From Bacillota bacterium (lineage in GTDB: Bacteria > Bacillota > Clostridia > DSM-8532), in the NCBI GenBank assembly GCA_023415825.1, contig JAEZJF010000022.1, positions 1-64,000 on the forward strand: a DNA stretch of 64,000 bases. Direction: 5' to 3'. Shown piece by piece: positions 17,231 to 26,238 of the stretch. The translations under genes were made by a program, and so were the position numbers. Within the stretch, counting starts at the first letter, position 1, and each line of letters begins with the position of its first letter. The notes beneath the pieces are model-generated. The model was given only the letters and a program-made list of their open reading frames with translations. It made no database searches and had not been told where the DNA came from.

Positions 17231-18892
17231 CTACTTTCCTGTGTAAAAGCTAATCTGCGCTGCAACCCGCTGTCCAAGCTCAGCGGAGGCAGTATACAAA
17301 TACTTGAGCACAACGCTTTGCGTCTCCTCAGAGATGTTAGCGAGGTCCGAGGCCAAATTGTCCACCAGATGGTTCTGCTCCTCAGGGGGAAGGGAATGAT
17401 AGCGTTGACCGGCCTGTGTAAAGTTATCGGGGTTAGTCAGCTCTGATCTTACCAAATGCCCTTCTACCTGTCTGCCTGTACCACTGGTCACCTGTTCATC
17501 AGGCGTCCAATCTTTCTGTTGGTTGACGGGTATACTCCGGAAATTCTCACCCAATCGCCTGCGCTGTGAATCCCAGTAGATATTGGCACGGGCTTGTAAA
17601 AGCTTGTCGTCCGACAATTCGGCACCGTCCAGTAAATTAGTCGGTGAGAATGCAGCTTTTTCAACCTGTTCCATGTAGTTATCCGGGTTGCGATTAAGTA
17701 CAAGCCGTCCGACAGGCATTAGCGGATACTTCTGCTCATCCCAGACCTTTGTGCAGTCTAGCGGATCGTAGGGCAGACTGCCTTCATCCTTCGGATCCAT
17801 TAACTGAACACGCAACTCATATTGCACAGGGGTACCCGAAGCAATGGTATCATATAGGTCCTGGCCTGCGATATCGGGGTTCATACCAGCCAATGCTACC
17901 GATTCCCGTTGGTCTATATATTCCTCTCCTGCTTGGGGGATCCAGTGGTATTTCACATAGCGGCGTGCACCCTCGGCATTTCTCCAAACGTAAGTGTTCA
18001 CACCATATCCCCTGATATGGCGTAAACTTTTCACGGTGCCTACGTCTGAAAAGAGCCAGGTGACAAAATGTGTGGCCTCCGGAGCGCGGGCTACGAATCT
18101 CCAGAACCGCTCGGGATCTATTAGGTTGTTAACAGGAGAGGGTGCTAGTGACGAGAAGGCTTCCGGAAAGCGTATGCCGTCGCGTACGAATAGGACGGGG
18201 ATATGGTTGCACAAAAGATCGAAGATACCCTCCTGCGTATATAATTTCGTCGAGAAGCCGCGCACATTACGGGCTGTATCTGGTGTTCCTTTGTTGCCCG
18301 CTGCCAGAGAAAAACGCACCATCACAGGAACCTGCTGCCCGGGGGACTGCAAAAAGGAGAGTTTCGTAAATTCCCTCATGGAATAGCTCGTCTCGAAATA
18401 TCCAAATGCACCGAAACCCTTTACGTGGACGGGCCTCTCTGGGATCTTTGTATGTATGAAGATCTCCAGTGCTTCATGCAAAATGCTGTCCTGTTCCAAT
18501 ACGGGACCCCGTATACCGACTGTCTGCGAATGCCTGGTTTCGAGCGTCCTGTCATTCGCCCATGATGTGGACGGGTTCTGCGCTTTGTACTGGTTTTCCG
18601 GCATATTAGGCTTGTTTTCTGTGGTAGGTGTAGGAGGATTGAGATTCATTTCGGTATTCAAAAGGTTCTCCGAGGATTTCCCTTGCGGCTGAATTCCGGA
18701 TGATGGTATTATTGCAGCAGATGATTTTTGTCGGTTTGTATTGTTATCCACATTATTGCTTTTGGCTGTATCCTGCCCTGACTGAATGAATTCGGGAACA
18801 GGACGGACGGAGGATGTTTCATTGCCTTCCGGTTTTGAACCGTTTACAGGGCGACGCGATTCCAATTGAAACCATCCATTTTTTGGCTCCAT
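17231..18892 (-). CDS. Catalase with N-terminal extension
   Basis: A 553-residue heme catalase that breaks down hydrogen peroxide. The first ~110 residues are Asn/Gln/Pro/Ser-rich, low complexity and not part of the fold. The core follows: the distal His lies in ERPVHVKGFGAFGYFE, the distal Asn region in CNHIPVLFVRD, and the proximal Tyr ligand in RANIYWDSQRRRLG, which fits the R-x-x-x-Y-x-D-S-Q signature except for N in place of F. It ends with a short form, without the flavodoxin-like domain of large catalases. ATG 18892 is chosen because the AAAGGAG site lies just upstream. Monocistronic, with a terminator behind. Such an extended small-subunit catalase may be spore- or surface-associated, but this is inference. 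Confidence 0.88.
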   Translation of the reverse strand: MEPKNGWFQLESRRPVNGSKPEGNETSSVRPVPEFIQSGQDTAKSNNVDNNTNRQKSSAAIIPSSGIQPQGKSSENLLNTEMNLNPPTPTTENKPNMPENQYKAQNPSTSWANDRTLETRHSQTVGIRGPVLEQDSILHEALEIFIHTKIPERPVHVKGFGAFGYFETSYSMREFTKLSFLQSPGQQVPVMVRFSLAAGNKGTPDTARNVRGFSTKLYTQEGIFDLLCNHIPVLFVRDGIRFPEAFSSLAPSPVNNLIDPERFWRFVARAPEATHFVTWLFSDVGTVKSLRHIRGYGVNTYVWRNAEGARRYVKYHWIPQAGEEYIDQRESVALAGMNPDIAGQDLYDTIASGTPVQYELRVQLMDPKDEGSLPYDPLDCTKVWDEQKYPLMPVGRLVLNRNPDNYMEQVEKAAFSPTNLLDGAELSDDKLLQARANIYWDSQRRRLGENFRSIPVNQQKDWTPDEQVTSGTGRQVEGHLVRSELTNPDNFTQAGQRYHSLPPEEQNHLVDNLASDLANISEETQSVVLKYLYTASAELGQRVAAQISFYTGK

Positions 18893-18948
18893 AATATGTT
18901 CTCCTTTCAATATAACACAAAGCCATCTAGAATGGCTTATTCCCTAAA

Positions 18949-19004
18949 ATACTAAAAAGAGCAGCTTGGCCCGTTATTTCGACATGCTGGCCCCTCTTTA
19001 GTAT
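18949..19004. repeat. Long imperfect inverted repeat upstream of catalase
   Basis: ATACTAAA..GAG..GGCC and GGCC..CTCTTTAGTAT pair with small bulges between the divergent catalase and Nudix genes. It may be an operator or leader hairpin for catalase, or a remnant terminator. A second small hairpin (AGCCAT/ATGGCT, 18921-18937) lies closer to the catalase start. Confidence 0.4.
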
Positions 19005-19106
19005 ATTCTTATATTTAAATACCGAGCATGTACGATATGATTATGACTTTACTTCCAACCTGTTTTTCCTATAATATATTATATAGCCCCATATGGAGTG
19101 AGATAG

Positions 19107-19499
19107 ATGACAGAAGTAGTAGCAGCCCTGATTTGGGAAAAGGACAAATTCATGATTTGCCAGCGTCCGGCGCACAAGGCTAGAGGCCTTCTTTGGGAAT
19201 TCGTTGGCGGCAAGGTTGATCCCGGTGAAACGAAAGAACAGGCGCTCATCCGTGAATGTCGGGAAGAGTTGGCTGTAACCCTTTCTGTAGATGATGTGTT
19301 TATGGACGTGGTCCATGAGTATCCGGATCTGACTGTTCATTTGACGCTGTTTAACGCGTCAATCGTCGAGGGCATCCCTCAAAAGCTGGAGCATAACGAC
19401 ATTAGGTTCATCGCCGTGGACGAGATTCCGCAGTACAATTTCTGTCCGGCGGATGAAGAAATACTTGTAAAGCTTTCAATGGTACCGTTCACCACTTGA
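19107..19499 (+). CDS. Nudix hydrolase, MutT-like
   Basis: A 130-residue Nudix hydrolase that cleaves nucleoside-diphosphate-linked substrates. The Nudix box is perfect: G-x5-E-x7-REUxEExxU in the stretch from GKVDPGE to RECREELAV (residues ~38-60), with Glu side chains for Mg2+. The sequence following (FMDVVHEYPDLTVHLTLF) and the WEFVGGK lead-in fit the MutT/8-oxo-dGTP diphosphatase group, which clears oxidised nucleotides. Its location beside catalase, in divergent orientation, fits an oxidative-damage role but does not prove it. Confidence 0.87.
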   Translation: MTEVVAALIWEKDKFMICQRPAHKARGLLWEFVGGKVDPGETKEQALIRECREELAVTLSVDDVFMDVVHEYPDLTVHLTLFNASIVEGIPQKLEHNDIRFIAVDEIPQYNFCPADEEILVKLSMVPFTT

Positions 19500-19523
19500 C
19501 ATAGCAATAAAACATGATAAAAT
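19496..19523 (+). promoter_or_regulatory. Sigma-A promoter before the ABC exporter operon
   Basis: TTGACA (19496-19501) and TAAAAT (19518-19523) with 16-base spacing. It overlaps the Nudix stop codon and points to the ABC exporter genes. Confidence 0.5.
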
Positions 19524-19542
19524 TAAATGGTTGTGTAGCTGA

Positions 19543-19579
19543 AATGCGTAAGTCCAGACAAGGGCTTGCGTATTTTTTG
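19543..19579 (+). terminator. Terminator (Nudix 3' end or ABC leader)
   Basis: AATGCGTAAGTCC and GGGCTTGCGTATT pair over 13 positions with three G-U pairs, followed by TTTTTT. It ends the Nudix transcript. Because the putative ABC promoter lies just upstream, it could instead act as an early attenuator of the exporter operon. Confidence 0.7.
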
Positions 19580-19735
19580 TATTAATAAGGATTTTTGAGT
19601 TTTCATATCGTTGAGTCAACGGATTATCATTGTGCTGGTTTGGTATCCAAAGTGTAGATTGCAGAAAGCCTGATTCAAGGATGAATTGTTCTATTATGAG
19701 CGGTTCTAGTTTTTTGTAAGGAAAGGTAGTCATTA

Positions 19736-21481
19736 ATGCTTAAGGAACTTTCAAAAAGTATCAGAGAATATAAAAAAACCTCAGTAATGTCACCTATACT
19801 GGTTTCCTTAGAGGTTGTATTGGAATGCATCATACCGTTTTTGATTGCACGGCTTGTCAATCAAATCAAAGCGGGTAGTGAATTGAGAATTATTGCTTTA
19901 TATGGACTTATACTGGTGATCATGGCAGGGCTTTCGCTGTCTTTTGGCGCACTGGCAGGCTCTGCGTGCGCTAATGCAGCCTGTGGGTTTGCAAAAAACA
20001 TTCGAAAGGATTTATTTTACAAAATTCAAACCTATTCCTTTGAAAATATAGATAAATTTTCAGCTTCATCTCTTGTTACGAGAATGACTACCGATGTTAC
20101 CAATGTTCAGCACGCCTATATGATGATTATTCGGCTGGCTGTGCGTGCGCCGCTAATGTTTATTTTCTCCTTCATCATGGCTTTTATTATGGGTGGTAAA
20201 ATGGCTTTGATTTTCGTGGTTGTGGTACCCATCCTAGGTCTTGGCTTGTTTATGGTTGTAAAAAAAGCGCTTCCACTGTTCAGGAAGGTCTTCAAAAAAT
20301 ATGATGCGCTAAATAATTCCATTCAAGAGAATATCAAAGGCATGCGTGTGGTAAAGTCCTATGTTCGGGAAGAGTATGAAAAAGAAAAATTTGGACAAGC
20401 GGCAAGCGATGTGTGCATGGATTTTACTAAAGCCGAGAAAATTCTAGCCTTTAACAATCCGCTAATGCAGTTTTGCATGTATGCGGTTATGATTTTTGTC
20501 TTGACTTTTGGTTCTTATACCATTATCACTTCCAGAGGCTTGAATCTGGATGTAGGACAGTTTTCTTCTTTGCTGACTTACAGTTTCCAGATTCTCATGA
20601 GCTTAATGATGTTATCTATGGTATTTGTCATGATTACAATGGCCAGCGAGTCGGCGCAGCGTATTGTGGAGGTGCTGAGGGAGGGGAGTACTCTTTCTAA
20701 TCCCGAAAACCCTGTCTTTGAGGTTCGTGACGGCTCTGTGGATTATAATGGTGTCAGCTTCAAATACTCTGAAAAAGCGGAGAAAATGGCTTTGGCCAAT
20801 ATTGATCTGCACATAAAATCCGGCGAAACCATAGGCATTATCGGTGGAACCGGCGCATCGAAATCATCATTGATACAGCTCATCTCTAGGCTTTATGACA
20901 CCACTGAAGGAACTGTCATGGTTGGTGGTGTGGATGTAAGAAAATATGATTTAACAGCTTTGCGCAATCAGGTAGCAGTGGTGTTACAGAAAAACATACT
21001 GTTTTCCGGAACCGTAAAGGAAAACCTCCGTTGGGGCAATAAAGAAGCTACTGACCAGGAGCTAGTTGAAGCTTGTAAGCTGGCTCAGGCAGATGAGTTT
21101 ATTATGCAGTTCCCGGACAAATATGATACCTATATTGAACAAGGCGGTGCAAATGTATCCGGCGGACAGAAGCAGAGACTCTGTATTGCCAGAGCATTGC
21201 TAAAAAAACCGAAAATACTGATTTTGGATGACTCTACAAGTGCTGTGGATACAAAGACAGACGCTTTACTTCGCAAATCTCTGCGTGATTTTCTTCCCGA
21301 AACAACCAAGATTATCATCGCCCAGCGCACATCCTCGGTGGAGGATGCCGACAGAATCATTGTAATGGATAACGGAACCATCAATGCCATTGGGACGCAT
21401 GGAGGGTTGATCCAAAATAATGAAATTTATAAGGAAGTTTATACCTCTCAAAATAAGGCAGGTGAAAATGATGAAAAATAA
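19736..21481 (+). CDS. ABC exporter half-transporter, degenerate-site subunit
   Basis: A 581-residue type IV ABC exporter half (TM domain ~1-310, ATPase ~340-575), subunit one of a heterodimer. Walker A reads GGTGASKSS, with Ser in the place of the last Gly, a variant common in this subgroup. The signature VSGGQ is canonical. After Walker B, Asp replaces the catalytic Glu (LILDDSTSAVD), so this half contributes a degenerate ATP site. The next gene overlaps by 14 bases. Such pairs (BmrCD/LmrCD/TM287-288 type) export drugs or lipids; the substrate is unknown. Confidence 0.88.
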   Translation: MLKELSKSIREYKKTSVMSPILVSLEVVLECIIPFLIARLVNQIKAGSELRIIALYGLILVIMAGLSLSFGALAGSACANAACGFAKNIRKDLFYKIQTYSFENIDKFSASSLVTRMTTDVTNVQHAYMMIIRLAVRAPLMFIFSFIMAFIMGGKMALIFVVVVPILGLGLFMVVKKALPLFRKVFKKYDALNNSIQENIKGMRVVKSYVREEYEKEKFGQAASDVCMDFTKAEKILAFNNPLMQFCMYAVMIFVLTFGSYTIITSRGLNLDVGQFSSLLTYSFQILMSLMMLSMVFVMITMASESAQRIVEVLREGSTLSNPENPVFEVRDGSVDYNGVSFKYSEKAEKMALANIDLHIKSGETIGIIGGTGASKSSLIQLISRLYDTTEGTVMVGGVDVRKYDLTALRNQVAVVLQKNILFSGTVKENLRWGNKEATDQELVEACKLAQADEFIMQFPDKYDTYIEQGGANVSGGQKQRLCIARALLKKPKILILDDSTSAVDTKTDALLRKSLRDFLPETTKIIIAQRTSSVEDADRIIVMDNGTINAIGTHGGLIQNNEIYKEVYTSQNKAGENDEK

Positions 21482-23363
21482 GCAACCCTTAAATAGAGGA
21501 ATGATTCTTCGTCTCCTCAAGACTTTGTTCGGGTTTTATCCTGTGATGATGCCTATTGTTGTTGTTTGCATCATTTTTAGCGCGGTAGTCAGCTCGGTTC
21601 CTGCCATTTTCATGCAAAATGTAATTGCTATTGTGGAGGAAAGCTGGCAAAGCGGGAATTGGAACGTTGTATCGGGTAGGATTTTCAGTTTTGTTGGTCT
21701 ATTACTCATCTTCTATATCCTTTCCCTTGTTTCCGGTTTTGCCTATAACCGTATGATGGCGGTTATCACCCAAGGGTTTCTTAAGAAACTACGCATAAAA
21801 ATGTTTACAGGTATGCAGAATCTGCCTGTTAAATATTTTGATACCCATAATCACGGCGATATCATGAGTTACTATACCAACGATATTGATACGCTTAGGC
21901 AGATGGTTTCCCAAAGTATTCCGCAGCTCCTGATATCTGGAATTACAGTGGTCACCATATTCTTCATCATGCTCTTCTACAGTATTTGGCTCGCTCTTAT
22001 TGTGGTGATTGGAGTTGTTTTTATGGTGCTGATCACCAAAAAGATCGGTGGCGGCTCTGCCAAGTACTTTATACGTCAGCAAGCAGCTCTGGGTAAAGTG
22101 GAGGGCTTTGTTGAAGAAATGATGAATGGTCAGAAGGTTGTTAAGGTCTTTTGTCATGAGGAAGAAACCAAAGCGGACTTCGATAGGCTTAACGACACCT
22201 TGTTTACCGATTCTGAAAAAGCAAATAAATATGCCAATATGCTAATGCCCATCCTTAATAACATCGGCAATGTACTTTATGTTATTGTTGCGCTTTCCGG
22301 GGGTCTGTTCCTACTTACCAAAGCACCGAATTTTAGCATATCCGGACTAGCTTTCAGTATAAGCATCGTGGTTCCGTTTTTGAATATGACCAAGCAATTT
22401 TCAGGCAATGTCAGTCAGGTATCCAATCAGGTTAATGCGGTTGTGATGGGCTTGGCCGGTGCCAAAAGAGTCTTTGACTTGATCGATGAAGAACCAGAGC
22501 AAGATGATGGATATGTAACCCTCGTTTATGGCAAAGAGGTTGATGGACAAATTGTAGAATGTGATGAATGTACTGGTATCTGGGCATGGAAACATCCTCA
22601 CAGTGATGGTACAGTTACATACACAAAGCTGACAGGCGATATACGTATGTTTGATGTTGACTTCGGCTATGAGGAAAACAAGACGGTTTTACACAACATC
22701 ACCCTTTACGCAGAACCAGGTCAAAAGGTTGCATTTGTTGGTGCGACGGGTGCAGGCAAGACTACTATTACCAATTTGATTAACCGTTTTTATGATATTG
22801 CAGACGGCAGGATTCGTTATGATGGTATTAATATTATTAAAATCAAGAAAGCAGATTTACGCCGTTCTCTCGGTATTGTGCTTCAGGATACGAATTTATT
22901 CACAGGTACGGTAATGGATAATATCCGCTATGGAAAACTCGACGCCACCGATAAAGAATGTATCGCAGCCGCAAAACTAGCCGGTGCTCATGATTTTATT
23001 ACACGGCTTCCTAACGGTTATAGTACCCCTCTTTCTGGCAATGGCGCTAGCCTTTCGCAAGGTCAACGTCAGCTACTGGCCATTGCTCGTGCCGCAGTTG
23101 CAAACCCACCGGTCATGATTCTGGACGAAGCGACTTCGTCTATCGACACTCGTACTGAAGCCATTGTCCAGCGTGGTATGGATGCGCTAATGAAAGGCAG
23201 AACGGTGTTTGTGATTGCGCATAGACTTTCCACTGTCAAAAACTCAGATGTCATTATGGTGCTTGACCATGGGAATATTATTGAGCGCGGAAACCACGAA
23301 AAACTGATTGAAGAGCGAGGCAAATACTATCAGTTGTATACAGGTGCATTTGAACTCGAATAA
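21468..23363 (+). CDS. ABC exporter half-transporter, catalytic subunit
   Basis: A 631-residue partner of the preceding half-transporter. It has a six-helix TM domain, an intervening insert with CDECTGIWAW (~residue 365), and an ATPase with Walker A GATGAGKTT and Walker B LDEATSSID including the catalytic Glu. Its signature is LSQGQ, not LSGGQ. Thus one composite ATP site is canonical (this Walker B with the partner's VSGGQ) and the other degenerate, the pattern of asymmetric heterodimers. ATG 21468 with an AGG-rich site overlaps the upstream gene, implying coupled translation. Confidence 0.88.
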   Translation: MMKNKQPLNRGMILRLLKTLFGFYPVMMPIVVVCIIFSAVVSSVPAIFMQNVIAIVEESWQSGNWNVVSGRIFSFVGLLLIFYILSLVSGFAYNRMMAVITQGFLKKLRIKMFTGMQNLPVKYFDTHNHGDIMSYYTNDIDTLRQMVSQSIPQLLISGITVVTIFFIMLFYSIWLALIVVIGVVFMVLITKKIGGGSAKYFIRQQAALGKVEGFVEEMMNGQKVVKVFCHEEETKADFDRLNDTLFTDSEKANKYANMLMPILNNIGNVLYVIVALSGGLFLLTKAPNFSISGLAFSISIVVPFLNMTKQFSGNVSQVSNQVNAVVMGLAGAKRVFDLIDEEPEQDDGYVTLVYGKEVDGQIVECDECTGIWAWKHPHSDGTVTYTKLTGDIRMFDVDFGYEENKTVLHNITLYAEPGQKVAFVGATGAGKTTITNLINRFYDIADGRIRYDGINIIKIKKADLRRSLGIVLQDTNLFTGTVMDNIRYGKLDATDKECIAAAKLAGAHDFITRLPNGYSTPLSGNGASLSQGQRQLLAIARAAVANPPVMILDEATSSIDTRTEAIVQRGMDALMKGRTVFVIAHRLSTVKNSDVIMVLDHGNIIERGNHEKLIEERGKYYQLYTGAFELE

Positions 23364-23420
23364 GCGGATGGTAGTGCGAGTGCTTTTGTAAATATTTTTA
23401 CGAAAATAAGATAATAGGGA

Positions 23421-23449
23421 TTGAATGGATTATTTAACCATGCTATAAT
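23421..23449 (+). promoter_or_regulatory. Sigma-A promoter of the tetR-apbE operon
   Basis: TTGAAT (23421-23426) and TATAAT (23444-23449) are 17 bases apart, pointing at the TetR gene start at 23528. Confidence 0.75.
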
Positions 23450-23479
23450 ATGAATGAATAAGAATATATTCATTCATAT
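23448..23479. promoter_or_regulatory. TetR operator palindrome
   Basis: ATATGAATGAATA and TATTCATTCATAT are perfect 13-base inverted arms with a 6-base spacer. They begin in the -10 box and cover the start site of the TetR operon. The ATGAATGAAT/ATTCATTCAT form is common for TetR-family operators in Firmicutes, so autorepression is likely. Confidence 0.75.
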
Positions 23480-23527
23480 TACTCAACATACGTCAGGCAT
23501 TGTTATATTTACAAGGAGGAAACGGAT

Positions 23528-24109
23528 TTGATTGACAAAAAAGCAGAAATTCTAAAATGCGCAAGAGAACTGTTCAGTTCCAAGGGATTTAAGGATACAA
23601 ATGTTGCAGAGATCACAAAAATGGCGGGTATGGCAACAGGTACGTTTTACAACTACTACCCTTCCAAAGACAAGCTTTTTGTAGAGATACTTGAGCAAGA
23701 AACGGCCGCTTTGATGAATCGCATTATGAAGTCTGTCAATTTGGATGACAACCCTGTAAAGCTAATCAAGCAGCTCTTGGCTTTAAATATGGAGGGGACG
23801 CTCTCCAACCCCATCCTAAGCCAGTGGTATAACCCTGATGTTTATAACAAAATTGAAAAGCTTTTCCGGGAGGAAGACGGAATTCAGGCGATTGACTTCA
23901 TGTATCGGGACTTTTTGGGGCTGGTTAAGAAATGGCAGGCGGAAGGGAAAATGAGGTCGGATATCAGCAGCGAAATGATTATGGCCATATTCGAGGCCAT
24001 TATTCGCATAGGCTACCACAAGGAAGAAATCGGACTTCAGTATTTCCCTGAGCTTCAGGACCATTTAACGGATTTTGTTTTGAAAGGTCTTGCTAATTGT
24101 CCGGTATAA
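23528..24109 (+). CDS. TetR-family repressor, first gene of the ApbE operon
   Basis: A 193-residue TetR regulator. The N-terminal helix-turn-helix reads FKDTNVAEITKMAGMATGTFYNYYPSKDKLF (residues ~22-52). The rest is the all-helical ligand domain. The start is TTG 23528 behind AAGGAGG; the next in-frame ATG would cut into the DNA-binding domain. A perfect palindrome overlaps its promoter. It is followed on the same strand by apbE, an FMN-binding protein and a flavodoxin-like protein, so it probably controls these; the ABC exporter lies upstream and could also be a target. Confidence 0.88.
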   Translation: MIDKKAEILKCARELFSSKGFKDTNVAEITKMAGMATGTFYNYYPSKDKLFVEILEQETAALMNRIMKSVNLDDNPVKLIKQLLALNMEGTLSNPILSQWYNPDVYNKIEKLFREEDGIQAIDFMYRDFLGLVKKWQAEGKMRSDISSEMIMAIFEAIIRIGYHKEEIGLQYFPELQDHLTDFVLKGLANCPV

Positions 24110-24164
24110 AAAGCTGCCTGAGTCATACAAGTGATAGTAGCACCCCATGTAGGAGGAATAGCTC

Positions 24165-25121
24165 GTGGATAACGACGCTGCGGTTGAAGCCATGCATACC
24201 GGCATGGGAACGGAAATGGTTCACAGGGCTTTTGGCAAGCATTCAATGAAAGCGCTTCGTGCTGTTGAGAACGAAGCTCAAAGACTGGAATGTTTGTTCA
24301 GCCGTTTTCTGCCGGAGAGTGATATCAGCCGAATCAATCGTTCTGCGGGCTTAAAGAATGAAAAAGTCAGCTCTGAAACCTATGAAGTGCTGTCATATGC
24401 AAAGGAATGCTCAATTGTATCTCAAGGCCTGTTCGACATTACCATCGGCCCGCTGGCAGATTTATGGGACTATAAACACGCGTTGGAACCTCCCGCGAAC
24501 CACAAGATTGAGTTGGTTCTCCCACTTGTCGGTTACAACGATTTGGAGTTGGACGCTGTCCAAAAAACGGCAGGACTGAAAAGCTCCGGACAGTCTGTCG
24601 ATCTGGGCGGTATCGGAAAAGGTTTTGCCAGCGACTGTTTTATGGAGATATTTCATGAATACGGTGTCACATCCGCCTTTTCCAATATTGGAGGGAATGT
24701 GTCTACGCTTGGTAACAAGCCCGACGGCTCGCCATGGCGAGTAGGTATACGTCATCCCCGGCAAAATGGCCTGCTCGGAGCGGTCACTATAACCGGAAAA
24801 GCGGTGGTCACCTCAGGAGACTATGAGCGATTTTTTTTCGACAAGGAAGGCAGGCGGTTCCATCATATTCTGAATCCGATTACCGGGTATCCCGCAGAAT
24901 CCGGACTTATCAGTGTCACCATTGTAACGGACAGCGCCATGACCGCCGACGCATTGTCTACTGCCGTGTTTGTTGCCGGTCTTGAGAGAGGGCTTACCAT
25001 TATAGAAAAATATCCACAGGCGGAGGCGGTTTTAGTGGACACGAAGCTGCGTGTATACATCACACGAGGCTTACAGCAGTGTTTCCAGGCATCTGAGGGA
25101 ATAAATGCAAACTATATGTAG
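24165..25121 (+). CDS. apbE: ApbE-type FAD:protein FMN transferase
   Basis: A 318-residue flavin transferase that moves FMN from FAD onto a Thr/Ser of a target protein using Mg2+. It shows GMGTEM near the N-terminus, RFLPESDISRIN, DITIGPLADLW, the DLGGIGKGFASD segment and the C-terminal HHILNPITGYPAE and SAMTADALST motifs. It starts at GTG 24165 behind AGGAGG. Unlike most ApbE proteins it has no signal peptide or lipobox, so it may act in the cytoplasm. Its probable substrate is the FMN-binding protein encoded 17 bases downstream. Confidence 0.9.
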   Translation: MDNDAAVEAMHTGMGTEMVHRAFGKHSMKALRAVENEAQRLECLFSRFLPESDISRINRSAGLKNEKVSSETYEVLSYAKECSIVSQGLFDITIGPLADLWDYKHALEPPANHKIELVLPLVGYNDLELDAVQKTAGLKSSGQSVDLGGIGKGFASDCFMEIFHEYGVTSAFSNIGGNVSTLGNKPDGSPWRVGIRHPRQNGLLGAVTITGKAVVTSGDYERFFFDKEGRRFHHILNPITGYPAESGLISVTIVTDSAMTADALSTAVFVAGLERGLTIIEKYPQAEAVLVDTKLRVYITRGLQQCFQASEGINANYM

Positions 25122-25138
25122 AAGGGAAAGTTTATATT

Positions 25139-25594
25139 ATGAAAACTGATAAAAAGAGAAAGGGGAAGATCAGAGTGTGGATTGTAATCTTATCAATTGT
25201 CGGTGTAATTGGAATTGGAATGGCGGCAGCGGTTGTCTTCACCGCACCGGGGCGTAACGAGCTTCAGAATATGGTTATCGCTAATGTGGATTTTAAAAAG
25301 CTGCGCGACGGCATTTATACGGGCACATACCACGGGTCAAAGGAAAATTTCCGGGATGCTGCAGTGGAAGTGACTATAGCCTCCGGAGCTGTAACGAAAA
25401 TCAAGGTGACAGAGGGGGCACTGGCCGGTGACAAGCAAACGAATGAAATAAGAAAAGGCCTTTCGATTAACAATCTGCTTGACAATGTAATCAAATCCCA
25501 GTCCCTGCAAGTGGATGTTATCAGCGGCGCAACCCTGACCAGTAATGCGCATCTCAAGGCGGTGGAAAACGCGTTGAAGCAGGCAGGAGGTTGA
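25139..25594 (+). CDS. Membrane-anchored FMN-binding domain protein
   Basis: A 151-residue protein with an N-terminal basic segment, one TM helix (~13-35) and an FMN-binding domain (~60-148) like the NqrC/RnfG C-terminus. The flavinylation motif is D-V-I-S-G-A-T-L-T-S, with T132 as the expected FMN-linked residue. It lies directly after apbE, the enzyme that would attach the flavin. The product probably carries electrons at the membrane. An electron donor or acceptor (Rnf, Nqr, reductase) is not encoded here apart from the flavodoxin-like protein next door. Confidence 0.88.
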   Translation: MKTDKKRKGKIRVWIVILSIVGVIGIGMAAAVVFTAPGRNELQNMVIANVDFKKLRDGIYTGTYHGSKENFRDAAVEVTIASGAVTKIKVTEGALAGDKQTNEIRKGLSINNLLDNVIKSQSLQVDVISGATLTSNAHLKAVENALKQAGG

Positions 25595-25596
25595 CC

Positions 25597-26124
25597 ATGA
25601 GACTAGCAGTTATCTCATATTCACTCACCGGAAATAACGGTGCTTTGGCGTCTGCTGTAGCCAAGGTGCTTTCAGCTGAGCATATTGAAATTTGCGAGAA
25701 AAAACCTCGGAAGATGGGGGCCATCATGCTGGATATGATTTTTAATCGTACACCCCCGGTGCAGCCCTTTCCTATCGAGCTGGAGAAGTATGAGCGGATT
25801 CTCTTTATCGCCCCGGTATGGATGGGCAAGGTTGCATCTCCGCTTCGCGCTTATTTGCAGTATTTGAAAGCGCACCCACAGCCTTATGCGTTCGCTTCCA
25901 TCAGTGGTGGTGCACTGAACACGAATCCTGATCTTGCGGGTGATTTGGAAAAAAGGACCGGAGCAAAGCCGTTAGCATTCGTCGATCTGCATATCGTCGA
26001 CTTGCTGCCGTCCGAGCCGAAACCGGCGATGAAGGACACGAGCGCTTACCGACTGAATGAACCTGAGATATCAAAGCTAACGGGGGTCATTGCCACTTCT
26101 GTTAAAAATGCAATGGGGCTTTGA
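25597..26124 (+). CDS. Flavodoxin-like protein
   Basis: A 175-residue flavodoxin-fold protein. The FMN phosphate loop reads SYSLTGNNGALA (residues ~6-17), close to the T-x-T/N-G-N-T pattern, and the segment RILFIAPVWMGKVASPLRAYL matches the second flavin loop region. ATG 25597 follows GGAGG and lies 2 bases after the upstream stop, so translation is coupled. It is probably the soluble electron partner of the flavinylated membrane protein; a flavin reductase role is an alternative. Confidence 0.75.
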   Translation: MRLAVISYSLTGNNGALASAVAKVLSAEHIEICEKKPRKMGAIMLDMIFNRTPPVQPFPIELEKYERILFIAPVWMGKVASPLRAYLQYLKAHPQPYAFASISGGALNTNPDLAGDLEKRTGAKPLAFVDLHIVDLLPSEPKPAMKDTSAYRLNEPEISKLTGVIATSVKNAMGL

Positions 26125-26155
26125 AATACCCGGCTCTATTTTGATTCCAAACCCT

Positions 26156-26193
26156 CCAGTATACCACCACAAAAAAATGTGGTGGTATACTGG
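26156..26193. repeat. Perfect 16-bp hairpin upstream of the UvrA-like gene
   Basis: CCAGTATACCACCACA and TGTGGTGGTATACTGG are perfect 16-base arms around an A6 loop. No T run follows. A close copy with matching left flank (ACCCTCCAGTA) stands at 29616 before the MFS gene. It may be the terminator of the flavodoxin operon, but the paired occurrence suggests a regulator-binding site for the module 26239-30935. Confidence 0.75.
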
Positions 26194-26238
26194 TTTCTGC
26201 TCTATTTCATAAAAAGGGTAAGGGAGATGATAAATAGG

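Noticed and set aside
17994..18692. Several plus-strand frames of 75-130 codons across the catalase gene
   Set aside because: They lie opposite a clear catalase and read as low-quality antisense translations.
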